Position numbers and translations under genes: made by a program | The notes under the pieces: generated by a model | What the model was told of the DNA's origin: nothing | What the model saw: the letters and a program-made list of their open reading frames with translations, nothing else | The model's database searches: none | In this document: positions 43,354 to 51,809 of the stretch, one piece after another | How positions within the stretch are numbered: position 1 is the stretch's first letter | Layout: every line of letters begins with the position of its first letter | Assembly: GCF_002159455.1 (NCBI RefSeq) | Contig: NZ_NFIQ01000002.1 | Span: 46,465-110,464 of the forward strand | From: Flavonifractor sp. An306 | GTDB taxonomy: Bacteria; Bacillota; Clostridia; Oscillospirales; Oscillospiraceae | Reading direction: 5' to 3' | DNA length: 64,000 bases

Positions 43354-44544
43354 ATGGACGAGATGAACCCGGGCCGAAAGGCCCCGCCAGACAAGAAACC
43401 ACCCAACCTGTTCGTCCGCTTTCTGGCCTTTCTGGTCACACTGGCGCTGATGGTCGGCGCGGTGGCGCTGGTGGTCAATTATGATAAATTGAATTTTGAT
43501 TCCCTCAAGCGCTGGTTTACCTATCGCAATCTGGAGCGCAGCGAAAGCGGCCAGAGCGAATCCTTTGTGTTTGAGGGCGGAGAGTCCAGCCAGTTCGCAG
43601 TGTTGGACCACGAGCTGCTGGTCTGCTCCGGAAAAGATGTCCGCCTCTATTCCGGCAGCGAACAGGTCAGTCTGGACCAGGCGGTATCCATCCAGAATCC
43701 CGTGGTGGATACCGTGGGAAACGCCGCTCTGGTCTACGACGCCGGAGGTCAGTCCCTGTTCGTATACCGAGACCGGGCGGAGGTCTTTTCCCTGTCTCTG
43801 GAAGATGGGCAGCAGCTGCTGGCAGCCTCCATGAACAGCCAGGGCTGGCTGGTGGTGGTCAGCCAGGAGAGCGGATACAAGGGCATTGTCACGGTATATG
43901 ACAACACCTTCTCTCCCCAGATCCAGCTCCACCTGTCCAGCCGGTTCGTGATGGACGCGGTGCTCTCCCCCGACAGCAAGTCCCTGGCCCTGCTCACCCT
44001 GGGGCTGAACGACAATGCCTTTGAGAGCCGGGTGGACTTCTACCAGCTGAACCGCACCGAGGAGGAGACCGAACCGGACTGGACCTGTCCGGTGGGCGGG
44101 GACGTAATCCTCGCCATGCGCTGGGACAACAGCGGCATCTGGGCGTTGGGAGAGACTTCCCTCTCCATCCTCTCCACCGACGGGACGGTGACAGGCAGCT
44201 GCAATTACGGCGACCTCTATCTCAAAGGCTTTTCCCTGGACGGGGACGGCACCGCAGTACTGCTGCTTGGCAAATTCCGGGCGGGCACCTCTGCGGAGCT
44301 GTGGGTGGTGAACGCTGACGGGGAAACCCAGGCCCTCCTGTCCATTGAGGAGCAGGTGCTCTCCCTCTCTGCCGCCGGCCGCTATGTGGCGTTGCTCACC
44401 GCCGACCGGCTGGACATCTATAATCAGGACCTGGAGGTCTACAGCACGCTGGAGGGCACCCAGGGGGCGCAAACCGTGCTCCAGCAGTCCGACGGCAGCG
44501 CTATGCTCATTGACAGTACCACCGCCCGTCTTTACGTACCCTGA
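43354..44544 (+). CDS. DUF5711-family membrane-anchored protein
   Basis: This 396-residue protein has a short basic cytoplasmic start with prolines, one membrane helix (about residues 21-42, FVRFLAFLVTLALMVGAVAL) and a large extracellular part with repeated beta-strand blades of the kind LAxLTxGxxDxxxESRVDFYQL. The blade-like repeats suggest a beta-propeller. It fits the DUF5711 family next to ECF-truA and cvpA in Clostridia. Function unknown. GTGAGGAG precedes the ATG. Confidence 0.75.
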   Translation: MDEMNPGRKAPPDKKPPNLFVRFLAFLVTLALMVGAVALVVNYDKLNFDSLKRWFTYRNLERSESGQSESFVFEGGESSQFAVLDHELLVCSGKDVRLYSGSEQVSLDQAVSIQNPVVDTVGNAALVYDAGGQSLFVYRDRAEVFSLSLEDGQQLLAASMNSQGWLVVVSQESGYKGIVTVYDNTFSPQIQLHLSSRFVMDAVLSPDSKSLALLTLGLNDNAFESRVDFYQLNRTEEETEPDWTCPVGGDVILAMRWDNSGIWALGETSLSILSTDGTVTGSCNYGDLYLKGFSLDGDGTAVLLLGKFRAGTSAELWVVNADGETQALLSIEEQVLSLSAAGRYVALLTADRLDIYNQDLEVYSTLEGTQGAQTVLQQSDGSAMLIDSTTARLYVP

Positions 44545-44561
44545 TTTTCGGGAGGCATTCC

Positions 44562-45281
44562 ATGACAGCTTATCTTATTTTTGACCTGATCATTGTGGCA
44601 ATCCTGATCCTCTTCGCCGCTCTGGGCGCGCACAGGGGGTTGATCCTCTCCCTGTGCGGTCTGCTGGCAGTGGTGGTGGCCTTTGTGGGCGCCAGCTTCG
44701 TGGCCCGCACCCTCTCTCCCATGGTGGCCGACGCATTGGAACCCCGGTTTGCCGCCGCTATTGAGGAACAGCTGAACCAGCAAATTCAGGACAGCCAGCT
44801 CCATACCGACCTCACTTCCGATGGGGAAAATGTCTCCCCTGATTCCCTCCCCCTCCAGGACGTACTGGACGCTCTGCGGGACATGGGCTTTTATGAGACC
44901 CTGGTCAACCGTGTGGACCAGGCGGTGGAGGATGGCATGACCGAAGTGGCCGCCAGCGCTGCCGCTCAGGTAGCCGCCGCCATTGCCCAATCAGCCGCCT
45001 ACCTTGTTCTGTTCCTGATCTGTTTCGTGCTGATTCTGATTATCTGGAAGCTGATCAGCCATGGACTGGACCTGGTGGCCAAGCTGCCCGGCCTCCATTT
45101 CCTCAACAAGGGCCTGGGCGCCCTGTTCGGCCTGCTCAAGGCCTGCATCATCCTGTTTATCGCCGTCTGGCTGCTCCAGTTCTTTGGGGGAATCCTCCCC
45201 CGGGAGGCGGCGGAACACACCTACCTGCTGCGCTTCTTCATGTCCGCCGATCCCGCCGCGCTGCTGAGCGGACTGTCATAA
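44562..45281 (+). CDS. CvpA-family membrane protein
   Basis: A 239-residue protein with N-terminal hydrophobic helices (residues 3-50), an external loop rich in Q and D, and two further helices (about 145-170 and 185-210), as in CvpA (colicin V production) proteins. The family is linked to envelope homeostasis but its biochemical role is not settled. It is the last gene of the operon that starts at 39107. Confidence 0.82.
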   Translation: MTAYLIFDLIIVAILILFAALGAHRGLILSLCGLLAVVVAFVGASFVARTLSPMVADALEPRFAAAIEEQLNQQIQDSQLHTDLTSDGENVSPDSLPLQDVLDALRDMGFYETLVNRVDQAVEDGMTEVAASAAAQVAAAIAQSAAYLVLFLICFVLILIIWKLISHGLDLVAKLPGLHFLNKGLGALFGLLKACIILFIAVWLLQFFGGILPREAAEHTYLLRFFMSADPAALLSGLS

Positions 45282-45377
45282 TATTTCAGAAATCGGGAAG
45301 GATTCATACCCAGTTCACAATTTCGGGTTAGAATCAATCCTCCGGGGGAATTTGTCCCCCAAAAGGAGCTGACACAC

Positions 45378-47921
45378 ATGCAACCTACACTCTGTTCCAG
45401 ATGCCACAAAAATGTAGCCGTTATTTTTATCCAGAAGCTGGAGGGCGGAACCACCAAAAGCGAGGGGCTCTGTCTGAAATGCGCCAAAGAAATGGGCATC
45501 AAGCCTGTGGAAGATATGATGCAGAAAATGGGCATCACCGACGAGGACCTGGAGGGTCTGACCAATGAGATGATGTCCGCCTTTGGCGGCGCCGAGGGCA
45601 TGGAAGGTCTGGTCCCCAACGAGGACGGGGAGCAGGATGAGGAGGACGAGGGCAAAACCGCCACCTTCCCTTTCCTGAATAAGCTGTTTGGCGCGGCTCA
45701 GAGTCCCCAGTCCCAGCCCCCGGAGCGGGATTCCGCCCGTCAGGAGCGGGGCGACAAGGAGAAAAAGGGCGACAAGCCCCCCAAGCGAAAGTTCCTGGAG
45801 AATTACTGTATTTCTCTGAGCCAGAAGGCCGCCGACGGCAAGCTGGACCGGATCATCGGCCGGGACGAGGAGATTCAGCGCACCATCCAGATCCTCAACC
45901 GCCGCCAGAAGAACAACCCCTGCCTTATCGGCGAGCCCGGCGTGGGCAAGACCGCCATTGCCGAGGGTCTGGCCCAGAAGATCTACCAGCGGGACGTACC
46001 CTACAAGCTGCTGGACAAGGAGGTCTATCTGCTGGACCTGACCGCCCTGGTGGCAGGCACCCAGTTCCGCGGCCAGTTTGAAAGCCGGATGAAGGGTCTC
46101 ATTGAGGAGATCAAGAAGCTGGGCAATATCATTCTGGTTATTGACGAGGTCCACAACATCGTGGGTGCCGGCGATGCCGAGGGCTCCATGAACGCCGCCA
46201 ACATCCTCAAGCCCGCCCTCAGCCGGGGGGAGATCCAGGTGATCGGCGCCACCACCCTCACCGAGTACCGGAAATACATTGAGAAGGATTCCGCTCTGGA
46301 GCGCCGGTTCCAGCCGGTGATCGTGGAGGAGCCCTCCATTGAGGACAGCGCGAAGATCCTGCAGGGCATCGCCCCCTACTATGAGAAGTACCACTTCGTC
46401 TCCATCTCCCCTGAGATGTGCCGCCTGGCGGTGACCATGAGCGAGCGGTACATCACCGACCGTTTCCTCCCCGACAAGGCCATCGACCTGATCGACGAGG
46501 CCTGCTCCGACGTCAACCTTCACAACAAGGCTCTGGCCCGTGAGGTGGAGGTGAAAAAGGAGCTGGAAAGCCTGGGGCAGGAGCGGGAGAATCTGATGGT
46601 AGAGGCCAACGACCGGGACTACAAACGTCAGACCGCTCTGAAGAACAACGAGAGCCGGCAGAGCGAGCTGCGCCGGGAGCTGAGCAAGCTCACCGCGGAG
46701 CACGACACCCTCACCGGAAATCCCGCCACCACCGAGGCGCTGGACGCCAATGAGCGGCGGCAGGCCACCTTCCGCAAGGAACTGGACAACCTCTCCCAGG
46801 AGCGGGACAAGCTGCTGGCCGACCAGGGCAGCAGCCGGGACTATGAGCGGCTGGCCACCATCAAGAGCCGGGAGATTCAGCTCCAGGATGAGCTGAGCAA
46901 GCTGGACGCTCAAAGCGCCCCTCCCCTGACGGTGGAGCACCTGGCCAAGGTCATTGAGCTGTGGACCAAGATCCCCGCCAGCCAGATTCAGGAGGCCGAG
47001 TACGAGCGGCTGGCCCATCTGGAGGACCGGCTGAAGGAGCACCTGATCGGACAGGACGAGGCGGTTCACGCCGTGGCCGCAGCCGTGCGCCGGGGCCGGG
47101 TGGGCATCGCCTCCAAGCGCAAGCCGGTTTCCTTTATCTTTGTAGGCTCCACCGGCGTGGGCAAGACCGAGCTGGTAAAGCGGCTGGCCATGGATATGTT
47201 CCACTCTCCGGAGTCCCTGATCCGCCTGGATATGTCGGAGTTTATGGAGAAGTTCGCCGTTTCCCGGATCATCGGCTCTCCCCCGGGCTATGTGGGTTAT
47301 GACGAGGCGGGACAGCTCACTGAAAAGGTGCGCCGCAAACCCTACTGCGTCATCCTGTTCGACGAGATCGAAAAGGCCCATCCTGACGTGCTTAACATCC
47401 TGCTGCAGATTTTGGACGACGGCCATATCACCGACGCCCAGGGCCGCAATGTAAACTTTGAGAACACCGTGATCGTCATGACCTCCAACGCGGGCAGCGA
47501 CGCCCGCACCTCTGCCGGCTCTGTGGGCTTCGGCCGTACAGCCGACCAGCAGGGCAAAGAGCGGGCTATGAAGGCGCTGGAGTCCTTCCTGCGGCCGGAG
47601 TTCATCAACCGGGTAGACGAGATTGTGTATTTCAACAAGCTCTCCGAAGACAGCTTCAAGGCCATTGCCGGCATCATGCTGGGCGAGCTGCGGGATACCC
47701 TGAAAGAAAAAGGGATTGTCTTTACCTGGGACGAGGCTCTGCTGGATCACCTGGTCAAGCAGTCCTACTCTCAGACCTATGGCGCCCGCAATCTGCGCCG
47801 CCAGATTCAAAAGGATCTGGAGGACGATATCGCCACCAAGCTCATCGACAGCTACCTCCATCCGCTTACCGCCATTCACGCCTCCGCAGATGGGGAACAC
47901 GCCGTCATTACCGCAGAGTAA
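45378..47921 (+). CDS. Clp AAA+ ATPase with N-terminal McsA-like zinc fingers
   Basis: The 847-residue protein carries two CxxC pairs at its N-terminus (C6-C9 and C32-C35) like McsA, instead of Clp_N repeats. An acidic linker (about 60-110) follows, then AAA+ module 1 ([28 protein letters not shown]), a long coiled-coil middle domain (about 375-510) and module 2 ([24 protein letters not shown]). The C-terminal domain is typical of Clp/Hsp100. A ClpP-binding loop cannot be confirmed. AAAAGGAG precedes the ATG. In Bacillus McsA is a separate partner of ClpC; here the sensor-like domain is part of the unfoldase. Confidence 0.9.
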   Translation: MQPTLCSRCHKNVAVIFIQKLEGGTTKSEGLCLKCAKEMGIKPVEDMMQKMGITDEDLEGLTNEMMSAFGGAEGMEGLVPNEDGEQDEEDEGKTATFPFLNKLFGAAQSPQSQPPERDSARQERGDKEKKGDKPPKRKFLENYCISLSQKAADGKLDRIIGRDEEIQRTIQILNRRQKNNPCLIGEPGVGKTAIAEGLAQKIYQRDVPYKLLDKEVYLLDLTALVAGTQFRGQFESRMKGLIEEIKKLGNIILVIDEVHNIVGAGDAEGSMNAANILKPALSRGEIQVIGATTLTEYRKYIEKDSALERRFQPVIVEEPSIEDSAKILQGIAPYYEKYHFVSISPEMCRLAVTMSERYITDRFLPDKAIDLIDEACSDVNLHNKALAREVEVKKELESLGQERENLMVEANDRDYKRQTALKNNESRQSELRRELSKLTAEHDTLTGNPATTEALDANERRQATFRKELDNLSQERDKLLADQGSSRDYERLATIKSREIQLQDELSKLDAQSAPPLTVEHLAKVIELWTKIPASQIQEAEYERLAHLEDRLKEHLIGQDEAVHAVAAAVRRGRVGIASKRKPVSFIFVGSTGVGKTELVKRLAMDMFHSPESLIRLDMSEFMEKFAVSRIIGSPPGYVGYDEAGQLTEKVRRKPYCVILFDEIEKAHPDVLNILLQILDDGHITDAQGRNVNFENTVIVMTSNAGSDARTSAGSVGFGRTADQQGKERAMKALESFLRPEFINRVDEIVYFNKLSEDSFKAIAGIMLGELRDTLKEKGIVFTWDEALLDHLVKQSYSQTYGARNLRRQIQKDLEDDIATKLIDSYLHPLTAIHASADGEHAVITAE

Positions 47922-47933
47922 ACAGCAGAAAGA

Positions 47934-47961
47934 AAGCGGCCGCCTCTTCAGGCGGCCGCTT
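47934..47961. terminator. terminator between the Clp ATPase and tetR-type genes
   Basis: A perfect 12-bp stem (47934-47945 with 47950-47961) with a CTTC loop. T-rich sequence on the right and A-rich on the left allow it to serve both convergent genes. Confidence 0.85.
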
Positions 47962-47971
47962 CTCTCTTTCT

Positions 47972-48607
47972 TTATTGTCCGGTCTTTACCAAAGCGTCCA
48001 GCAGGAGGCGGGCGCCATGGACCAAATACTCTTCCCGGGAGAGGCCCAGCGTTTTTTGCAGGAAATCCTCCCGATACTCTGCCATATGAATAATCCCGGA
48101 CAAAGCCGACCAAAACAGCAACACGGTCTCCATAGGCGGCAGCTTGGTACGTACCACGCCCTCCTCCATGCCCCGCACCAGGAAGGCAGACATCTCCTCG
48201 TCAATCTCCCCCGTTACCCGGAGGATATCCGCCTGGCCCTTCTGCATCTCTTCAGAGGTCTGGGCCAGGGGCATCACCCCTGTGGCGGCGTCATAGGCGG
48301 TTGGATTTTCATCGTAAAAGCGCACGATCACCCGGCACACCGCATCATAGGCCTGGTACCAATCCTTGTGGCTCTCAATGGCCTCATGCAGCTTCCGTTT
48401 CAGCAGCACGATGCCGCTGAGCAGAATGGCGTTAATAATCTCTTCCTTGCTCTGGAAATAGACATACAGCGTGGCTTTGCTGTACTCCGCTTCCCGGGCA
48501 ATGTCATCCATCGTGGTCTTTTCCGTACCCTTTTCCGCAAACAGCCGCTCCGCAGCCGCCAGGATGGAGCCGCGATGAAATTCTGTCAGCGCCTGCTTCT
48601 TGCTCAT
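47972..48607 (-). CDS. TetR/AcrR-family transcriptional regulator
   Basis: A 211-residue regulator with an N-terminal helix-turn-helix (about 12-58, KTTMDDIAREAEYSKATLYV, then YFQSKEEI). The C-terminal helical ligand domain resembles QacR/AcrR-type sensors but gives no clue to the ligand. No divergent target gene is next to it: upstream lies the tRNA-Gly locus with its inserted element. It could be autoregulatory. Confidence 0.9.
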   Translation of the reverse strand: MSKKQALTEFHRGSILAAAERLFAEKGTEKTTMDDIAREAEYSKATLYVYFQSKEEIINAILLSGIVLLKRKLHEAIESHKDWYQAYDAVCRVIVRFYDENPTAYDAATGVMPLAQTSEEMQKGQADILRVTGEIDEEMSAFLVRGMEEGVVRTKLPPMETVLLFWSALSGIIHMAEYREDFLQKTLGLSREEYLVHGARLLLDALVKTGQ

Positions 48608-48729
48608 CGTAATTCCAGCCTTTCCAATTCAATAATCGAACCTGCAGTTTAGTTATTATAATACCATGTCTCCTCCATTTTTGCAAGGGATTCCGCATGA
48701 TACATTTTATCCGTATGACAAAAAAACTC

Positions 48730-48758
48730 TTGCAAAACAGCCGCTGCTATGCTATACT
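48730..48758 (+). promoter_or_regulatory. host promoter of the split tRNA-Gly gene
   Basis: TTGCAA (48730-48735), a 17-base spacer and TATACT (48753-48758) lie about 20 bases before the tRNA 5' end. Since the element inserted, this promoter reads into the element's left end and its tRNA. Confidence 0.75.
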
Positions 48759-48778
48759 TTATCAGTCGGCTACCATAA

Positions 48779-48816
48779 GCAGGTATAGTTCAGTGGTAGA
48801 ACGTCAGCTTCCCAAG
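48779..48816 (+). pseudogene. 5' part of host tRNA-Gly(CCC), interrupted in the anticodon loop (attL)
   Basis: The 38 bases hold acceptor strand GCAGGTA, a D arm (GTTC / GAAC), and the anticodon arm up to TTCCCAAG (48809-48816). What follows (TTTCACATCTG) is not a tRNA 3' half. The missing part is at 62883-62926. Joined at TTCCCAAG, the two give a normal 74-nt tRNA in which GCAGGTA pairs with TACCTGC and TCAGC with GCTGA, with CCA encoded. Confidence 0.9.
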
Positions 48817-48841
48817 TTTCACATCTGTCGGGAGAAAAATC

Positions 48842-48870
48842 TTGATTTTTCAAGGGGCTGCGGTTATAAT
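48842..48870 (+). promoter_or_regulatory. element-borne promoter of the replacement tRNA-Gly
   Basis: TTGATT (48842-48847), a 17-base spacer and consensus TATAAT (48865-48870) lie about 57 bases before the tRNA at 48927. It would let the element express its tRNA without the host promoter. Confidence 0.65.
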
Positions 48871-48888
48871 GAGCAATATCAGCCGCTC

Positions 48889-48912
48889 ATTGGAACGCTA
48901 AAAGGAACGCTA
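48889..48912 (+). repeat. left arm repeats GGAACGCTA (two direct copies)
   Basis: TGGAACGCTA (48891-48900) and AGGAACGCTA (48903-48912) repeat with 12-base spacing. The 14-mer ATTGGAACGCTAAA (48889-48902) recurs exactly at 62743-62756 near the right end. They are candidate integrase arm-binding sites. Confidence 0.6.
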
Positions 48913-48926
48913 TGAAAATTTGATAT

Positions 48927-49000
48927 GCAGGGTTAGTACATCGGTAGTGCGTCGGCTTCCCAAGCCGAATAGGCGGGTTCGACTCCCGTACCCTGCTCCA
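48927..49000 (+). tRNA. tRNA-Gly(CCC) carried by the element
   Basis: A complete 74-nt cloverleaf: acceptor GCAGGGT with ACCCTGC, D arm GTAC/GTGC, anticodon stem TCGGC/GCCGA around TTCCCAA (anticodon CCC), T arm GCGGG/CCCGT with TTCGACT, discriminator T and encoded CCA. It differs from the split host copy in all stems except the anticodon loop, so it is not a duplication of it. It decodes GGG and presumably replaces the broken host gene. A promoter lies at 48842-48870 and a terminator at 49004-49031. Confidence 0.93.
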
Positions 49001-49003
49001 AAA

Positions 49004-49039
49004 AGTTGCAAAATCATTTGATTTTGCAACTCTTTATTT
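49004..49039 (+). terminator. terminator of the element tRNA-Gly
   Basis: A 13-bp stem (49004-49016 with 49019-49031, tip bases unpaired in practice) is followed by CTTTATTT. Confidence 0.75.
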
Positions 49040-49121
49040 CTGTTTCGATGCAAAATGTTACGATTTCTGATTTTGGATTTTTGCGCTGCAAAAATAGCGT
49101 ATAACAGCAGAAAGAGGTTGC

Positions 49122-49376
49122 CTACTTCGGCAGGCAACCTCTTAAAATATTTTTCTGTTCCTGTTTGACTTCATGATCCCACCACTTTACAAAATCATCT
49201 GCCCGAACACGGTACTGCCTGCCGTTGACCTTGGCCGCTGGAATCCTGCCGGTTTTCAGCAGGCGGTCAGCGACAGGCCGGGAGACTTTCAGCAAGTCCA
49301 TAATATCGTAGATCGTCAGGAACAGTCCCCGCTCACTGATCAGTGTCGCGGTATCAAATTTGCTTTCTTGTGCCAT
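49122..49376 (-). CDS. xis: excisionase / helix-turn-helix DNA-binding protein
   Basis: An 84-residue protein with a MerR-like winged helix (about 20-65): LTIYDIMDLLKVSRPVADRL, then KTGRIPAAKVNGRQYRV and DDFVKWW. This is the excisionase fold that recognises a minor-groove site through its wing, common beside tyrosine integrases in Firmicutes elements. The ATG at 49376 follows GAGGTACTGACC. It is the last gene of the leftward rep-ftsK unit, 13 bases after ftsK. Its stop codon lies within a terminator hairpin (49112-49123 with 49132-49143). Confidence 0.8.
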   Translation of the reverse strand: MAQESKFDTATLISERGLFLTIYDIMDLLKVSRPVADRLLKTGRIPAAKVNGRQYRVRADDFVKWWDHEVKQEQKNILRGCLPK

Positions 49377-49389
49377 GGTCAGTACCTCG

Positions 49390-50700
49390 CTATAGGCCGT
49401 CCTGATCGAACAGGTAGCCCTGGAACACGGTGCCGTCGCCGGTGATAAAGCGGCCACGCGCATCCTTTGGGATTTGCTCGTCTGCGGCGGCGTTGCCCAG
49501 GATAATGCCGGAAAGGATGTTGTCAGCCCTGCCACAGACCCGGAAATCCATATTGCTGCGGATTTGGCCGGGGATCACGTTGGTGTCTGGCCGCTGGGTG
49601 GCGAGGATCAGATGGATGCCAAAGGCACGGCCTAACCGCGCCAGTGTCGCCAGCCGGTTTTCGATTTGGGACACCATCTCTCTGCCCTCCTTGCTCCGTC
49701 CTGTCCTGTCCAGCACCTCCGCCACCTCGTCGCAGGCGAAGATCAGCCGGGGGAGGGGGCGGGCCGCCGCCTTGTTGTAGGTGCTCAACTTGTCGCAGCC
49801 AGTATTGGAAAACAGCGCAGACCGTTCCTTTTGGATCGCCACAAGTTGGTCGAGGGTCTGGAGCAGGTCGCTTTCCGTAAAACACATCCTGCACCTTTCA
49901 CGCCATGCCCTTGGGAAATCCACGCCGCCCTTGAAGTCGGCGACGTAGACCTCTGCCCCTTTCTGGAGTGCCTGCATGAGCAATAACTTCAACAAAAGGC
50001 TCTTGCCGCTCCCCGTGGAGCCGCCCAGCAGGATATGAGGGATCTTGTCCAGATCGACGGTCACCGGCCCCAGCAGGCTTTCCCCCAGGGCCAGGACAAA
50101 ATCATCCCTGGGCAGATATTTGTCCTTCCAGTCGATGCGTTCCGGCAGGCCGCCCCTTGCGGGTACGGCATACAGCAGGACGCGTCGCTTGCCCTTTCCA
50201 TACTTCACCTTTGCTATGGTAAGATCCAGGGCCGCCTCGATCCGGCCCTGCTTGTCCTCCCACTCTTTCAGGGGGATGCCTCGGTTATCGAACTCCCATA
50301 TCGTGACGTTGGGGTGTTCCATGTCCCGCCGCTTGCGGAGCAGGCGGGGTGCCTCCCCAGCGTGGTTGACCAGCCCCACCCGCTGCAAGTCATCTTCCGC
50401 CGCTTTCCTGCCCATGGGGTACAGCATGAGCACCACCAGCGCCAACGCGCCAAGGAGCAGGTAGGCCGGGAAGATGTTTCGCAGCAGAGCGTCCATGACC
50501 GGGCTGACCAGTGGGGCGCTCTCCAGCAGCCCCAGGGCGTCCTTTCGTTTGCCCCATATCCAAACAGCCCCCACCAGATAAACGCCCACCCAGGGCGCCT
50601 TCAGCGGCAGATCAGACAGATCCACAAGGCCCAGCGGAAAACTCCGCCAGAAGTCGCGGCGGCCTGTCCGTGTCCGCCTATTCCGTTTTTCGTTTCGCAT
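49390..50700 (-). CDS. FtsK/SpoIIIE-type DNA translocase, TcpA-like coupling protein
   Basis: The 436-residue protein has two N-terminal membrane helices (about 36-53 and 75-95) and a cytosolic FtsK-like ATPase with Walker A GGSTGSGKS (226-234), Walker B-type LIFACDEVAEVLD and the late LATQRPDTNVIPGQIRSNMD motif. It is much shorter than chromosomal FtsK and lacks a gamma domain, which fits coupling proteins (TcpA, Orf21 of Tn916) that feed single-stranded DNA to a conjugation channel. It overlaps rep by 23 bases and so is coupled to it. Confidence 0.88.
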   Translation of the reverse strand: MRNEKRNRRTRTGRRDFWRSFPLGLVDLSDLPLKAPWVGVYLVGAVWIWGKRKDALGLLESAPLVSPVMDALLRNIFPAYLLLGALALVVLMLYPMGRKAAEDDLQRVGLVNHAGEAPRLLRKRRDMEHPNVTIWEFDNRGIPLKEWEDKQGRIEAALDLTIAKVKYGKGKRRVLLYAVPARGGLPERIDWKDKYLPRDDFVLALGESLLGPVTVDLDKIPHILLGGSTGSGKSLLLKLLLMQALQKGAEVYVADFKGGVDFPRAWRERCRMCFTESDLLQTLDQLVAIQKERSALFSNTGCDKLSTYNKAAARPLPRLIFACDEVAEVLDRTGRSKEGREMVSQIENRLATLARLGRAFGIHLILATQRPDTNVIPGQIRSNMDFRVCGRADNILSGIILGNAAADEQIPKDARGRFITGDGTVFQGYLFDQDGL

Positions 50701-51640
50701 GATAGATCGCCTCCTGGATCGTGCCGTCACGCAGATACTCCCGAACCACATGGATGCGGCGCACAAAAGCCCGCCACGTTTCTGGCTTTCGTTTCTGTAT
50801 TTCCTGATACTGTTCTTCCAGTGGAATGTTGGATGTGATATAAACCGTCGTATAGCAGGCCACCCGGTCACTGTACCGGGCCGGGAGCATCAAGGGGTAG
50901 ACGTCCAAGTAGTTCAACATACTTTCAATGGGGATCTGTGAATGAAATTCCTCGAATACCAAAACCGGCTGCCCATGGTATGCGTCAAAGCGGACGCCGT
51001 TCTTCCCGCCATAGTCTGTAATGCGGCATATCTCGTCGGCGAGGTGGTCGTTGTATATGCCTCTCGTCTTTCCTGCGCCAGTTGCGCCAAATAAGTAATA
51101 GACCGTCAAATCCCTGTTCTGTCTGCGGTACTTCGCCGCTGTGACTGCCTCGCGCAGTGCTTCAATGTCCCTGACCTTGAAGGCAAAGCCTGGCGTTTCC
51201 TCAATGATCTCCAGGGTGGATCGCCCGTCCTTCACGCTCTGGAGCAGTTTTGTCATGGCGGGGGAGCGTTCCTCCTGTTCTGTCGGAGGGGTGCCCCATT
51301 CATAAAAACTGCCCTCTACCTGTGTCTCCGCTTTGTCTGTATCAGCCCATTTTCCAGTCTTTGCAATATAGTCCCGGTTTTGCTGCACGGTCCCCAGCGC
51401 CCTTTCGATGTGTGCTGTAGGAATCCTGTTGTGGATCGTGGAGAACCGTAGATTGGAGTGCGCGTACAAAAACACATGGGTATGGGGTGTGCCAGTAGAC
51501 GCGATCTCGTCGCTGAGTGCGAAGTAGTCCAGGGAGAACCGGCTTAAAATGTCCAGCAGGCGTTCCCTGTCAAGGCCGCAGTCCTGGGGATTGTTGATGG
51601 TCAACTGCCATTTCCTGGATTGCGGGTCTGCTGCCGCCAT
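50678..51640 (-). CDS. rep: CRESS-type Rep: HUH endonuclease plus SF3 helicase (relaxase/replication initiator)
   Basis: The 320-residue protein has all hallmarks of circovirus-like Reps. In the N-terminal HUH domain, motif I is KWQLTINNP (10-18), motif II HTHVFLY (H53, H55) and motif III YIAK (Y91 nucleophile, K94). In the C-terminal SF3 helicase, Walker A is GATGAGKT (185-192), Walker B VLVFEEF (226-232) and motif C VYITSN (266-271). Such a protein nicks one strand at an origin, becomes covalently attached and unwinds DNA. Similar Reps occur on plasmids and integrated elements of Firmicutes and act as relaxases in some IMEs. The SD is GGAGG. Hairpins at 51688-51803 lie just upstream. Confidence 0.92.
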   Translation of the reverse strand: MAAADPQSRKWQLTINNPQDCGLDRERLLDILSRFSLDYFALSDEIASTGTPHTHVFLYAHSNLRFSTIHNRIPTAHIERALGTVQQNRDYIAKTGKWADTDKAETQVEGSFYEWGTPPTEQEERSPAMTKLLQSVKDGRSTLEIIEETPGFAFKVRDIEALREAVTAAKYRRQNRDLTVYYLFGATGAGKTRGIYNDHLADEICRITDYGGKNGVRFDAYHGQPVLVFEEFHSQIPIESMLNYLDVYPLMLPARYSDRVACYTTVYITSNIPLEEQYQEIQKRKPETWRAFVRRIHVVREYLRDGTIQEAIYHAKRKTE

Positions 51641-51687
51641 CGTTGATCCTCCGTTCTCTGCGTATTTTGCGATTGCGATGTGCGATG

Positions 51688-51720
51688 GATAAAGGTGGGC
51701 AATGCTTACCCACCTTTATC
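51688..51720 (-). other. candidate Rep origin hairpin (12-bp stem, 9-nt loop)
   Basis: GATAAAGGTGGG (51688-51699) and its perfect complement CCCACCTTTATC (51709-51720) enclose the 9-base loop CAATGCTTA (TAAGCATTG on the minus strand). It sits 48 bases before the rep start. A stem with a 9-base loop ahead of rep is the layout of CRESS origins, although the loop does not match the viral nonanucleotide (TAGTATTAC type). Confidence 0.5.
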
Positions 51721-51724
51721 CCCC

Positions 51725-51803
51725 GGCGGCGCTGCGCTTGCCGGAGGGGGATGCTTTCCCTAAGAGGAAATCATCTGATCCCCTCCGGCAGTTCCGCGCC
51801 GCC
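51725..51803 (-). repeat. nested inverted repeats upstream of rep
   Basis: Three nested stems: GGCGGCGC (51725-51732) with GCGCCGCC (51796-51803), TGCCGGAGGGG (51739-51749) with CCCCTCCGGCA (51780-51790), and TTTCC (51755-51759) with GGAAA (51766-51770). The structure could be a terminator for the preceding gene, part of an origin, or both. It lacks a T run. Confidence 0.6.
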
Positions 51804-51809
51804 GCTGTC

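Noticed and set aside
48957..48964. The TTCCCAAG copy inside the carried tRNA as the true left end of the element
   Set aside because: Using it as left junction would join the carried tRNA's 5' half to the host 3' half, giving mismatched acceptor (GCAGGGT with TACCTGC) and anticodon (TCGGC with GCTGA) stems. The copy at 48809-48816 gives perfect pairing.
51700..51708. CRESS-virus nonanucleotide in the hairpin loop
   Set aside because: The loop reads CAATGCTTA (TAAGCATTG on the other strand), which does not match the N-A-N-T-A-T-T-A-C consensus; only size and place fit.
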